64,000 bases of DNA. It comes from Lysobacter sp. BMK333-48F3. Lineage in GTDB: Bacteria; Pseudomonadota; Gammaproteobacteria; Xanthomonadales; Xanthomonadaceae. Position numbers and translations under genes: made by a program. The notes under the pieces are model-generated. The model saw only the letters and a program-made list of their open reading frames with translations. It made no database searches and was not told where the DNA came from. The DNA lies in assembly GCF_019733395.1 (NCBI RefSeq), contig NZ_JAIHOO010000001.1, forward strand, positions 4,280,983 to 4,344,982, given 5' to 3'. Shown here in pieces: positions 21,276 to 29,585 of this stretch (its first letter is position 1; every line of letters begins with the position of its first letter).

Positions 21276-21506
21276 TCAGTAATGCGGCGGGGGCGGTTCG
21301 GCGGCGGCGTCGCCGGTCAACGGCGTCGCGGCCATGGCGGCGCGCAGGTGCTTGATCTCGTCGAGCGCGCGGTACAGCAGCAGCGAATTGCGCGCTTCTT
21401 CGCTGCGCGCGGCGGCCAGCGCGTCGCTGAGTTCGTTGAGCGCGTGCTCCTGGAACGCGAGCCGCGTTTCCAGGTCGATCAGGCGCCGGTCGAGTTCGGT
21501 GGTCAC
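21276..21506 (-). CDS. slyX: SlyX family protein
   Basis: A small coiled-coil protein (76 residues from the GTG at 21506; a TTG at 21524 would add six). The core LIDLETRLAFQEHALNELSDAL matches the SlyX signature, and the proline-rich PPPPHY tail is also typical of SlyX. The function of SlyX is not established. It lies 38 bp before the DUF2058 gene and 36 bp after ugd in the minus-strand cluster, so it is probably cotranscribed. Confidence 0.82.
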   Translation of the reverse strand: MTTELDRRLIDLETRLAFQEHALNELSDALAAARSEEARNSLLLYRALDEIKHLRAAMAATPLTGDAAAEPPPPHY

Positions 21507-21542
21507 GGTTGCGCTCGCTCGCAAGAAAGGCGGTCGGCCGGC

Positions 21543-22889
21543 TCAGCCGGCGTCGACCAGGATCGAACGGCCGCGGCCGATGCCGTAGTACGCCAGTTCG
21601 GCGGCTTCGACTTCGTCGGGGTGGTAGAGGTTGCGCCCGTCGAAGATCACCGCGTCGGCCAGAGCTTGCCGGATGCGGAGGAAATCCGGGCTGCGGAACT
21701 GCTTCCACTCGGTCACCACCACCAGCGCGTCGGCGTCGGCCAGGGCGGCGCGGGCCGAGTCGCACAGCACCAGGTCCTCGCGCTCGCCGAAGATCCGCTC
21801 GGCTTCCTCGTTGGCTTCCGGGTCGTAGGCGCGCACCCGCGCGCCGGCCGCCCACAGCTGCGCCAGCAGGGTGCGGCTGGAGGCCTCGCGCATGTCGTCG
21901 GTGTTGGGCTTGAACGCCAGGCCCCAGACCGCGAAGGTCTTGCCCTTCACCTCGCCGCCGTAATGGCGCTGGATCAGTTCGAACAGATGGCCCTTCTGGC
22001 TGTCGTTGACCGCCTCGACCGCGTCCAGCAGGCGCGCGCCGTAGCCGTGCTGCTGGGCGGTGCGGGCCAGGGCTTGCACGTCCTTGGGAAAGCACGAGCC
22101 GCCGTAGCCGGCGCCGGGGTAGATGAAATGCCAGCCGATGCGCGGATCCGAGCCGATGCCCTGGCGGACCATCTCGATGTCGGCGCCGACCTTCTCGGCG
22201 ATGTTGGCGATCTCGTTCATGAAGCTGATCTTGGTCGCCAGCATCGCGTTCGCCGCGTACTTGGTCAGCTCGGCCGAGCGCACGTCCATCACCACGATGC
22301 GCTCATGGTTGCGGTTGAACGGCGCGTACAGGCGCTTGAGCTTCTCCACCGCGGCCGGGTTGGACGAACCCACGACGATGCGGTCCGGGCGCATGCAGTC
22401 GTTGACCGCGTCGCCTTCCTTGAGGAATTCGGGGTTGGAGGCCACGTCGAAGGCGATCTCCAACCCGCGCTCGCGCAGCTGCGCGGCGATGGCGGCCTGG
22501 ACCTTGTCGGCGGTGCCCACCGGCACGGTCGACTTGTTGACCACCACCACCGGGCGCTCGATGTGGCGGCCGATGGTCGCGGCGACCGCGAGCACGTACT
22601 TGAGGTCGGCGCTGCCGTCCTCGTCCGGCGGCGTGCCGACGGCGATGAAGATCAGGTCGCCGTGGCCGATCGCGCTGGCGGCGTCGGTGGTGAAATGCAG
22701 CCGGCCGGCGGCGTGGTTGGCCTTGACCATCGGCTCCAGGCCCGGCTCGTAGATCGGGATCACGCCGTGGTTGAGGCCCTCGACCTTGGCCTGGTCGATG
22801 TCGACGCAGACCACGTCGTGGCCGACGTCGGCCAGGCAGGTTCCGGTGACCAGACCCACATAGCCGGTACCGAAGATGGTGACGCGCAT
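21543..22889 (-). CDS. ugd: UDP-glucose 6-dehydrogenase
   Basis: Converts UDP-glucose to UDP-glucuronate with two NAD, feeding exopolysaccharide, LPS or xanthan-like polymer synthesis. It has 448 residues, normal for the family. The Rossmann start is [12 protein letters not shown] (residues 5-16). The Thr and Glu of the substrate site are in NKSTVPVGT and SNPEFLKEG. The catalytic cysteine is C266 in GGSCFPKD, and the C-terminal UDP-binding Rossmann part contains [14 protein letters not shown]. It starts at ATG 22889. Confidence 0.95.
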   Translation of the reverse strand: MRVTIFGTGYVGLVTGTCLADVGHDVVCVDIDQAKVEGLNHGVIPIYEPGLEPMVKANHAAGRLHFTTDAASAIGHGDLIFIAVGTPPDEDGSADLKYVLAVAATIGRHIERPVVVVNKSTVPVGTADKVQAAIAAQLRERGLEIAFDVASNPEFLKEGDAVNDCMRPDRIVVGSSNPAAVEKLKRLYAPFNRNHERIVVMDVRSAELTKYAANAMLATKISFMNEIANIAEKVGADIEMVRQGIGSDPRIGWHFIYPGAGYGGSCFPKDVQALARTAQQHGYGARLLDAVEAVNDSQKGHLFELIQRHYGGEVKGKTFAVWGLAFKPNTDDMREASSRTLLAQLWAAGARVRAYDPEANEEAERIFGEREDLVLCDSARAALADADALVVVTEWKQFRSPDFLRIRQALADAVIFDGRNLYHPDEVEAAELAYYGIGRGRSILVDAG

Positions 22890-22928
22890 TCGTTGCTCTC
22901 AGTGCTGGGTGTTGCGGCGCCTGGGCGG

Positions 22929-22959
22929 CGCGCCGCGTCCGGATTGCGGACGCGGCGCG
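22929..22959 (-). terminator. Strong hairpin after the FKBP lipoprotein gene
   Basis: A perfect 13-bp GC stem (CGCGCCGCGTCCG and its complement) with a 5-base loop lies 11 bp beyond the stop at 22970. It has no T-tract, so it may be a pause or mRNA-stability hairpin instead of an intrinsic terminator. Confidence 0.45.
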
Positions 22960-22969
22960 CGCCGGAGGC

Positions 22970-23809
22970 TCACTTCTGCTGCGGCGGCTGGGTGCCCATC
23001 GCGGCCGACTCGGCGCCCTGCGCGTTCGGCTTGACGATGTCGAGCAGCTCGACGTCGAACACCAGGGTGGCGTTCGGGCCGATCGGACCGCCCGGGGTGC
23101 CCTGCTCGCCGTAGCCGAGCTTGCTCGGGATCCACAGCTTGAACTTGCTGCCGACCGGCATCAGCGCGATGCCTTCCTGCCAGCCCGGCACCACCGCGCC
23201 GAGCGGGAACACCGCCGGCTCGTTGCGGTCGTAGGAGCTGTCGAAGGTCTTGCCGTCGAGCAGCGCGCCCTTGTAATGCACGCGCACGGTGTCGCTGGCC
23301 TTGGGCTTGGCGCCCTTGCCTTCGCTGACGATCTGGTACTGCAGGCCCGAAGCAGTGGTCACCACGCCCGGCTTCTTGCCGTTGGCGGCGAGGAACTTGT
23401 CGCCCTCTTCCTGGTTGGTCTTGGCCATCGCGACCATCTTTTCCATCTGCTTGGTGCGCACCTTGTTCTGCAGGCGCTCGCGGATCTGGCGCGCTTCCTC
23501 GTCGCTCAGCAGCGGCTTGTCGCCCTTGATGTTGGCCTGCATGGCCTTCTGCAGCACGGCCAGGTCGAGGTCGTCCTTCAGCAGTTCCAGCGAACGGCCC
23601 ATGTCCATGCCGATCAGGTAGCTGTCCTGCTCCTTCTCGGTCTTCATCCCGCCGATCGCCTTGACCTCGGCGCCCTTGGCCTCGGTCGCGGCCTTGGCGT
23701 CGGCGGCCGGCTTGTCGCCCGGCTTGCCGGCCTGGTTGCAGCCGGCGGCGAACAGCGCCATCGAACCCACGGCCACGGCGAAGGCGGTGTTACGCATGAA
23801 AGGCTTCAT
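22970..23809 (-). CDS. FKBP-type peptidyl-prolyl isomerase, lipoprotein (Mip/FkpA-like)
   Basis: Periplasmic proline isomerase/chaperone of 279 residues. The signal LFAAGC gives lipid-attachment cysteine C24. An FKBP_N dimerisation helix region (about 60-150, SYLIGMDMGRSL) follows. The C-terminal FKBP domain (about 160-260) has the VHYKGALLDGKTFDSSYDR and PVGSKFKLWIPSKLGYG motifs with active-site aromatics in place. The ATG at 23809 is preferred over the TTG at 23812, with AGGAG upstream. The next upstream gene on the same strand is a larger relative. Confidence 0.9.
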   Translation of the reverse strand: MKPFMRNTAFAVAVGSMALFAAGCNQAGKPGDKPAADAKAATEAKGAEVKAIGGMKTEKEQDSYLIGMDMGRSLELLKDDLDLAVLQKAMQANIKGDKPLLSDEEARQIRERLQNKVRTKQMEKMVAMAKTNQEEGDKFLAANGKKPGVVTTASGLQYQIVSEGKGAKPKASDTVRVHYKGALLDGKTFDSSYDRNEPAVFPLGAVVPGWQEGIALMPVGSKFKLWIPSKLGYGEQGTPGGPIGPNATLVFDVELLDIVKPNAQGAESAAMGTQPPQQK

Positions 23810-23915
23810 CAAACTGCACTCCTGAATACGGAAAAGCGGAAACGGAATGGGAACCGGCCCGGCGGCACAAACTGCCAGCCGGCAGCTGAACGCAACGAGT
23901 CTGCGCGGCGACCGG

Positions 23916-24860
23916 TCAGAGGATGTCGAGCAGTTCGACTTCGAATTCCAGGGTCGCGTTGGGGCCGATCTTCGGCGGCGCGCCCGACGGGCCGTAGGCC
24001 AGTTCGGCCGGAATCCAGAACTTGAACTTGCTGCCCACCGGCATCATCGCCAGGCCTTCCTGCCAGCCCTGGATCACGCCGTTGACCGGGAATTCGGCCG
24101 GCTGGCCGCGGTCGTAGGAGCTGTCGAAGGTGCTGCCGTCGAGCAGCGTGCCCTTGTAGTTGACGCTGACCTTGTCGGTCGGCTTGGGACGCTCGCCCGA
24201 ACCCTGGCGCAGCACCATGTACTGCAGGCCCGAGCCGGTCACGAACACGCCCTTGACCTTCTTGTTGGCTTCCAGGAACTCGGCGCCCTTCTTGCGGTTG
24301 GTCTCGCCGGCGACGGCGGCCTCGGCCTTCATCTTGGCCTGCAGGCGCTCGCTGAAGTTGGTCAGCACGGTGCGCGCGTCGCCCTCGGCGAGCAGCGGCT
24401 TGCCGCCGCTGAGCGAGGTGCGCAGCGCCTGCACCAGCACCGGCAGCTCGATCTCGGCTTTGATCTGCTGCAGCGAGGGGCCGACCATGTAGGTGCCGAT
24501 CAGCAGGCCGACCTTGTCCTTGGCCACTTCCGGCGGCTTGGCGCCCGGGGCCTGGCCCGGCACCGGCTTGCCGTCGCGGGCGGCGATGCGCGCGCGCAGG
24601 GCCTGGTCGACGCTGCGCGCCTCGTCCTGGCCGATCAGCGGCTTGCCGCCGTCGAACACGTTCTTGACCGCGCGCTCGAACGCGGCGGTATCCAGGTCCG
24701 GTCCGACCGGCTTGAGCGAACTGGCCACGTCGAGGCCGATGGCATAGCTGACTTTTTCGCGATCGTTGGCGAGCACGGTCTTTTCCTGGGCAGAGGCGAC
24801 GCCGCCGAACAGCGTCGCAGTGGTGATCAACACGGCCGCGCCGCGCACGAAAGCCTTCAT
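23916..24860 (-). CDS. FKBP-type peptidyl-prolyl isomerase with duplicated N-terminal domain
   Basis: Periplasmic isomerase of 314 residues. The signal peptide MKAFVRGAAVLITTATLFGGVASA is cleaved before QEK. The N-terminal FKBP_N module appears twice. Copy 1 spans about residues 28-95 (VSYAIGLDVASSL ... GGKPLIGQDEARS). Copy 2 spans about 110-195 (VGLLIGTYMVGPSL ... GGKPLLAEGDART). A single FKBP catalytic domain follows at about 210-314 (VNYKGTLLDGSTFDSSYDRG, PVGSKFKFWIPAELAYG). It starts at ATG 24860; the frame is open to 24929. Copies 1 and 2 would normally be contributed by two chains of a Mip-type dimer. Confidence 0.88.
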   Translation of the reverse strand: MKAFVRGAAVLITTATLFGGVASAQEKTVLANDREKVSYAIGLDVASSLKPVGPDLDTAAFERAVKNVFDGGKPLIGQDEARSVDQALRARIAARDGKPVPGQAPGAKPPEVAKDKVGLLIGTYMVGPSLQQIKAEIELPVLVQALRTSLSGGKPLLAEGDARTVLTNFSERLQAKMKAEAAVAGETNRKKGAEFLEANKKVKGVFVTGSGLQYMVLRQGSGERPKPTDKVSVNYKGTLLDGSTFDSSYDRGQPAEFPVNGVIQGWQEGLAMMPVGSKFKFWIPAELAYGPSGAPPKIGPNATLEFEVELLDIL

Positions 24861-25054
24861 CGGGGTCCTGCTCCTGGTTGCAGTCCTGGTGGTGTATCGA
24901 TACGCCGCAGTCCGGCGCAAGCCCGTCATTGTCGCGGGCCGGCGCTATGGCGGCAATGTTCCAGTGTGACGTCGCTCAAGCTGCGAAGTTCCGCACCCTA
25001 GCGGCTCGCGCGCGGCCGAAACCCGACCGCGCGCGCAAATCCCGCCGGGCCGGC

Positions 25055-25675
25055 TCAGCGCCGGCCCACCGCGGCCGGACGCGGCGCGGCCAGGGCGCGC
25101 TCGATCGCCGCGACCAGCGCCGGGTCGTTCGGCGCGGTCTTGCTGCCGTAGCTGGCGATCAGCCGGCCGTCGCGGCCGACCAGATACTTGTGGAAGTTCC
25201 ACTTCGGCGCCTCGCCGGCGCTGCGGGCCAGGTCCCGGTACAGCGGCGTGGCCTGCTCGCCGACCACATGCACCTTCTCGAACATCGGGAACTTGACCCC
25301 GTAAGTCAGGGTGCAGAACTCCTGGATCTGCTTCTCGTCGTCGAATTCCTGCGCCTTGAAGTCGCCGGAGGGAAAGCCGAGCACGGCGAAGCCGCGCGCC
25401 TTGTACTTGGCCTGCAGGCCTTCCAGGGCCTCGAACTGCGGGGTGAAGCCGCATTTGCTGGCGGTGTTGACCACCAGCAGCACCTGGCCGCCGTACTGCG
25501 CCTGCAGGTTGACCGGCGTCTTGCCGGCCAGCGGGCGGAAGCTGCGGTCGAGCAGGCCGGCGCTGGCCGCGGCGGCGGCGCCGGCCGCCAGCACGGTCAG
25601 GCACAGCGCGGCCAGGGCCGCCCGGCGCGCCGGGCGAGGCCGCGAAACGGCGGGAAACAGCGGGGTCTGGGACAT
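25055..25675 (-). CDS. Exported glutathione peroxidase (thioredoxin-dependent type)
   Basis: Peroxide reductase of 206 residues with an N-terminal twin-Arg/hydrophobic export segment (about residues 15-38). The catalytic set is C75 (NTASKCGFTPQ), Q109 (KAQEF) and W159/N160 (PKWNFHKYLV). The usual FPCNQF loop reads FPSGDF, so that cysteine is missing. C121 in IQEFC sits at the resolving-cysteine position of thioredoxin-type GPx enzymes, so thioredoxin-like reductants are more likely than glutathione. It starts at ATG 25675. It is divergent from the YtrA-type operon. Confidence 0.85.
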   Translation of the reverse strand: MSQTPLFPAVSRPRPARRAALAALCLTVLAAGAAAAASAGLLDRSFRPLAGKTPVNLQAQYGGQVLLVVNTASKCGFTPQFEALEGLQAKYKARGFAVLGFPSGDFKAQEFDDEKQIQEFCTLTYGVKFPMFEKVHVVGEQATPLYRDLARSAGEAPKWNFHKYLVGRDGRLIASYGSKTAPNDPALVAAIERALAAPRPAAVGRR

Positions 25676-25756
25676 GAACAGGCTCCGTCGCAAGGGGCAG
25701 GCCCGGTCGGGACCGGGCGGTGCGGGCAAGTATGACTTTAGTTGGGCCGGCGGCGA

Positions 25757-25784
25757 TTGACGCGACGTGTTTAGGTGTTATAGT
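25757..25784 (+). promoter_or_regulatory. Sigma-70 promoter of the YtrA-type operon
   Basis: -35 TTGACG (25757-25762), a 16-bp spacer, and -10 TATAGT (25779-25784). It is a close consensus match and rare in this GC-rich window. It lies 40 bp before the first start codon of the operon. Confidence 0.72.
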
Positions 25785-25797
25785 TGCATACAACACC
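25774..25797. promoter_or_regulatory. YtrA-type operator GGTG-N16-CACC
   Basis: GGTG (25774-25777), exactly 16 bases, CACC (25794-25797). This is the motif described for the GntR/YtrA regulator of Xanthomonas citri. It overlaps the -10 box and the expected transcription start, a position that fits repression by the regulator encoded second in the operon. Confidence 0.75.
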
Positions 25798-25823
25798 GGC
25801 CCACTAACGAGCAGGACGTTCGC

Positions 25824-26285
25824 ATGAACCGCAAGCTCCATAACTCCATTTCGGCCCTGATGGCCGCCGGCGGCGCCCTGGTCCTGGGCCTGGTGATCGC
25901 CCTGCCGGCGCCGAGCGCCCCGGCCGGGCAGTTCGCCGCCGCGCAGAGCCGCCCGCTCGAACTCGACCTGGGCCTGGTCCAGGCCCGGGTCCGCTTCGAC
26001 TCCGCCTATGTCGAGCGCGCCCGCGCCCGCAGCGGCGACCTGGCCCGGGTCGCCGGCCGCATCGGCGCTCGCGCCGAGCAGTTGGAACGCGACGGCGCGG
26101 CCCTGGCCTTCGCCACCGGCATGGCCGGCGAAGTCGCCGACCTGGCCGCGATCGCCTCGACCCTGGAATCCCCCGCTGCCGCGGAGCCGGCCAGCACCGA
26201 AAGCAAGCGCAAGGCCGGGAAGGCCGCGCGCCGCAACCGACGGAACCTCGTCATGCCTTACTTCTCCTTCCTGCCGCGGGGCTGA
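25824..26285 (+). CDS. Small exported or membrane-anchored hypothetical protein, first gene of the YtrA operon
   Basis: A 153-residue protein I do not recognise. It has a basic N-terminus followed by one long hydrophobic segment (SALMAAGGALVLGLVIALPAPSAP, about residues 9-32), a helical alanine/arginine-rich middle, and a strongly basic tail (SKRKAGKAARRNRRN) ending MPYFSFLPRG. It starts at ATG 25824 (MNRKLHNS), RBS AGGA-like (GCAGGACG). It is 3 bp from the next gene, so cotranscription with the regulator and ABC genes is near certain. It may be an accessory or sensor of the exporter; this is a guess. Confidence 0.72.
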   Translation: MNRKLHNSISALMAAGGALVLGLVIALPAPSAPAGQFAAAQSRPLELDLGLVQARVRFDSAYVERARARSGDLARVAGRIGARAEQLERDGAALAFATGMAGEVADLAAIASTLESPAAAEPASTESKRKAGKAARRNRRNLVMPYFSFLPRG

Positions 26286-26288
26286 ACC

Positions 26289-26666
26289 ATGACCGCAATC
26301 CAATGGAGCGACGGCGCTCCGATCTATCGCCAGCTCAAGGAGCGCGTCGTCGCGATGATGCTCGACGGTGTGCTCAAGCCGGGCGATGCCCTGCCGTCCG
26401 TGCGGCAGGTGGCCGCCGAATACCAACTCAACCCCATCACCGTCTCGCGCGCCTATCAGGAATTGGCCGACGAGGCGCTGGTCGAAAAACGCCGAGGCCT
26501 GGGCATGTACGTGACCGAAGAAGCCGCAAGGAAACTGCTCCTCAACGAGCGCGAACGCTTCCTGAAAGAAGAATGGCCGCTGGTCCTGGAGCGCATCCAG
26601 CGCCTGGGCCTGAGCACCGAGGAGTTGCTCGGCGGCGGCAACGACCAGAAGGCGGGCTCGCCATGA
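26289..26666 (+). CDS. GntR-family regulator, YtrA subfamily
   Basis: A 125-residue repressor with the GntR winged helix (about residues 10-75). PIYRQLKERV, GVLKPGDALPSVRQVAAEYQLNPITVSRAYQELADEALVEKRRGLGMYV is the family core. The short two-helix C-terminal part defines the YtrA subfamily, which lacks a large ligand domain. It probably binds the GGTG-N16-CACC site at 25774 and represses its own operon. The stop overlaps the ABC ATPase start (ATGA). Confidence 0.9.
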   Translation: MTAIQWSDGAPIYRQLKERVVAMMLDGVLKPGDALPSVRQVAAEYQLNPITVSRAYQELADEALVEKRRGLGMYVTEEAARKLLLNERERFLKEEWPLVLERIQRLGLSTEELLGGGNDQKAGSP

Positions 26667-27547
26667 CCGACGCCATCCGCATCGACCCGGGCCACATCGT
26701 CACCGCGCGCAACCTGCGCAAGCGCTATCGCAGCAAGCTGGCGCTCGACGATGCGGCCTTCGACATCCCGGCCGGCCGCATCGTCGGCCTGATCGGTCCC
26801 AACGGCGCCGGCAAGACCACCGCGCTGAAGGCCATCCTCGGCCTGATCGCGTTCGACGGCGATCTGTCGGTGCTCGGCCGCGACCCGCGCACCCAGCGCG
26901 ACGACCTGATGCGCGACGTGTGCTTCATCGCCGACGTAGCGGTGCTGCCGCGCTGGCTGCGGGTGCGCGAGGCGATCGACTTCGTCGCCGGCGTGCATCC
27001 GCGCTTCGACCGCGCCAAGTGCGAGCGTTTCCTGCACGGCACCCAGCTCAAGCCCAACCTGCGCGTGCGCGAAATGTCCAAGGGCATGATCGTGCAGCTG
27101 CACCTGGCGCTGGTGATGGCGATCGACGCCCGCCTGCTGGTGCTGGACGAGCCGACCCTGGGCCTGGACATCCTGTACCGCAAGCAGTTCTACCAGCGCC
27201 TGCTGGAAGACTACTTCGACGAGAACAAGACCATCCTGATCACCACCCACCAGGTCGAGGAGATCGAACACATCCTCACCGACGTGATGTTCATCCGCGA
27301 CGGCAAGGTCGTGCTGGACAGCCAGATGGAGGTGCTCGGCGAGCGGTTCGTCGAGGTGCTGGTCAACCCCGACCAGGCCGTGCACGCGCGCAACCTCGGC
27401 CCGATCGACGAACGCGCGCTGCCGTTCGGCAAGACCGTGATGCTGTTCGACGGCATTCCGGCCGCGCAGCTCGACGGGCTCGGCGAAACCCGCACCCCGG
27501 GCCTGGCCGACCTGTTCGTCGCCACCATGAAGGGAACCTACGCATGA
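26663..27547 (+). CDS. ABC transporter ATP-binding protein (YtrB-like)
   Basis: A 294-residue nucleotide-binding subunit. Walker A is GPNGAGKTT (residues 45-53), the signature is MSKGM (138-142) in place of LSGGQ, Walker B is LLVLDEPT (158-165), and the switch histidine is H196. A C-terminal extension of about 80 residues follows the ATPase core. The start overlaps the regulator's stop and the end overlaps the permease start (both ATGA), so translation is coupled. Substrate unknown; related clusters respond to cell-wall-active compounds in Gram-positives and to envelope stress in xanthomonads. Confidence 0.9.
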   Translation: MTDAIRIDPGHIVTARNLRKRYRSKLALDDAAFDIPAGRIVGLIGPNGAGKTTALKAILGLIAFDGDLSVLGRDPRTQRDDLMRDVCFIADVAVLPRWLRVREAIDFVAGVHPRFDRAKCERFLHGTQLKPNLRVREMSKGMIVQLHLALVMAIDARLLVLDEPTLGLDILYRKQFYQRLLEDYFDENKTILITTHQVEEIEHILTDVMFIRDGKVVLDSQMEVLGERFVEVLVNPDQAVHARNLGPIDERALPFGKTVMLFDGIPAAQLDGLGETRTPGLADLFVATMKGTYA

Positions 27548-28575
27548 ACGCCGCAGACGACATCCTCGCCCCCTCGCCCGCCGCGCCGCGCGCGATCGCC
27601 GCGACGCCGAGCCTGCAGACCTTCAAGATGCTGCTCAAGCGCGAGTACTGGGAACACCGCGGCGGCTTCCTGTGGGCGCCGTCGATCGTCGGCGCCATCG
27701 CGATCGTGTTCACCCTGCTCGGGGTGGTCGCCAGCACCGTGATGCTGCGCAGCGCCGTCAGCAAAGGCGAAATCGACCTGGAGAACGTCAGGATCGGCGT
27801 TGGCGCCGGCTCCGACGCGGGCTTCGCCGGCGACGTGGCCCTGCTCGGCGGCATCGGCATGGTCAGCATCGTGCTGGTGTTCGTGGTGTTCTTCTACGCC
27901 CTGGGCTCGATCTACGACGAGCGCAAGGACCGCAGCATCCTGTTCTGGAAGTCGCTGCCGGTCTCCGACACCCAGACGGTGCTGTCCAAGCTGGCCTGGG
28001 CCCTGCTCCTGGCGCCGCTGCTGACGATGGCGATCGGTCTGGTGGTCGGCGCGGTGCTGTGGCTGATCTCGTGGCTGGCGATGGTGATCAACGGCGTCCC
28101 CGGCGCCAGCGCCCTGCTCACCGAAGCGCATCCGTTCCGGCTGATCTTCCAGTTGCTGTGCGCGGTGCCGGTGTACGCCCTGTGGGCCCTGCCGACCATC
28201 GGCTGGCTGATGCTGTGCTCGGCCTGGGCCCGCAGCGTGCCCTTCGTCTGGGCGGTGGTCGCGCCGCTGCTGGCCTGCATCTTCGTCAGCTGGCTCGACG
28301 TCCTGCCGGGCATCGAGATCCCGCACGACAAGATCTGGTACGCCGTCGCCTTCCGCGGCCTGCTGAGCATGGTTCCGGCGAGCTGGTACCTGAGCCCGGG
28401 CATGGAGCACGTCCGCGACTCGGCCATCCACGGCCCGGAAGACCTGGCCCGCTCGATCGAACTGGGCAGCAGCCTGCACGCCCTGGGCACGGCCGACCTG
28501 TGGATCGGCGCGATCCTCGGCGCGGCCATGGTCTACGGCGCGATCCGCTTGCGCCGCTGGCGCGACGAGGGCTGA
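27544..28575 (+). CDS. ABC transporter permease (ABC-2 type)
   Basis: A 343-residue inner-membrane subunit with six to seven predicted hydrophobic segments. One lies after the basic FKMLLKREYWEHRGGF motif near residue 25-35 (interface with the ATPase). Others lie near 47-68, 103-125, 155-185, 205-235 and the C-terminus. The motif YDERKDRSILFWKSLPVSD is typical of ABC-2 family permeases of this exporter class. It overlaps the ATPase gene by 4 bp. It forms the transporter with the ATPase, probably as dimers of each. Confidence 0.88.
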   Translation: MNAADDILAPSPAAPRAIAATPSLQTFKMLLKREYWEHRGGFLWAPSIVGAIAIVFTLLGVVASTVMLRSAVSKGEIDLENVRIGVGAGSDAGFAGDVALLGGIGMVSIVLVFVVFFYALGSIYDERKDRSILFWKSLPVSDTQTVLSKLAWALLLAPLLTMAIGLVVGAVLWLISWLAMVINGVPGASALLTEAHPFRLIFQLLCAVPVYALWALPTIGWLMLCSAWARSVPFVWAVVAPLLACIFVSWLDVLPGIEIPHDKIWYAVAFRGLLSMVPASWYLSPGMEHVRDSAIHGPEDLARSIELGSSLHALGTADLWIGAILGAAMVYGAIRLRRWRDEG

Positions 28576-28651
28576 GCCCCGCGGCCCCGCCCGCCTCCGG
28601 CGCGGCGGGGCCTTGCCGGAAAGATCGTCGGTCGCGCAGGCCGCCGCCGAC

Positions 28652-28684
28652 CCGCCTCCGAGTCTCCGAGTCTCCGAGTCTCCG
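28652..28684. repeat. Short tandem repeat GAGTCTCC
   Basis: Four near-perfect copies of an 8-bp unit (CCGAGTCT in succession) lie in the spacer between the ABC permease and the DUF4097-like gene. It is likely a slippage-prone microsatellite; no function is seen. Confidence 0.55.
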
Positions 28685-28746
28685 CCACGCAACCATCGCG
28701 GCTTGCGCCGCATCCATCGAACTTCCACCCATCCCTGGAGCTTCCG

Positions 28747-29532
28747 ATGCGCCCCACCGTCGCCCCGATCCGTTTCGTTCCCGCCCTGCTCGCCCTGGCC
28801 CTGCTGCCGCTGGCGGCCCAGGCCGAGCGGCACTGCGAGCACAGCCAGCCGCGCGAGCTCAAGCTCGACCTCGCCGGAGTCAAGGCGGTGGTGTTCGAGA
28901 CCGGTTCCGACGACCTGCACATCGTCGGCGCGCCCGGCGCCCGCGCCGAAGTGCGCGGCAAGGCCTGCGCCTCCAGCGCCGCCGACCTGGCCGGGCTGCG
29001 CCTGAGCCAGCGCCGCGCCGGCGACAAGCTGATCGTGCGCGCCGAGCACGAGTCCAAGCTCAGTCTGTCGTTCAACCGCTACGCCTACATGGTCCTGCAC
29101 GCGAGCCTGCCCGACAGCGCCCGGGTCCAGCTCAAGACCGGCTCCGGCGACGTCGATGTCGCCCGGGTCGCGGCGCTGAGCGTCGACGTCGGCTCCGGCG
29201 ACATCAAGGCGCGCCAGGTGCGCGGCCTGACCGTGGCCGATGTCGGCTCCGGCGATGTCGAGCTGGACGATATCGGCTCGCTGCAGGTGATTTCGCTCGG
29301 TTCCGGCGACCTGCTCGCGCGCGGCATCGGCGGCGACGCCAAGCTCGGCTCGATCGGCTCCGGCGACGTCGCCCTGGAACGCGTCGGCGGCTCGGTGAGC
29401 CTGGAGCGGATCGGCTCGGGCGATCTGGAAGTGCGCGACGTGCGCGGCGACCTGCGCGTGCGTTCGGTCGGCAGCGGCGCGGTCAAGCACACCGGCGTCG
29501 TCGGCCGGGTCGACGTGCCCAGCGACGACTGA
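28747..29532 (+). CDS. Exported DUF4097-like beta-helix adhesin-type protein
   Basis: A 261-residue periplasmic or surface protein. The signal peptide (LLALALLPLAAQA) is cut before ERHCEHS. The body is a run of about 20-residue repeats with the motif GSGDV/GSGDI/GSGDL at least six times between residues 130 and 240, which should stack as a beta-solenoid (DUF4097/GIN-domain type). RBS GGAG lies 7 bp before ATG 28747. It lies 171 bp after the ABC permease; the family is found repeatedly with YtrA-type ABC clusters in xanthomonads as I recall. Its role is unknown. Confidence 0.78.
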   Translation: MRPTVAPIRFVPALLALALLPLAAQAERHCEHSQPRELKLDLAGVKAVVFETGSDDLHIVGAPGARAEVRGKACASSAADLAGLRLSQRRAGDKLIVRAEHESKLSLSFNRYAYMVLHASLPDSARVQLKTGSGDVDVARVAALSVDVGSGDIKARQVRGLTVADVGSGDVELDDIGSLQVISLGSGDLLARGIGGDAKLGSIGSGDVALERVGGSVSLERIGSGDLEVRDVRGDLRVRSVGSGAVKHTGVVGRVDVPSDD

Positions 29533-29585
29533 CGCCGCTTGCGGCGTCCCCTACCCCTTAAGTACCCCACCCAGGAATTTTGGCG

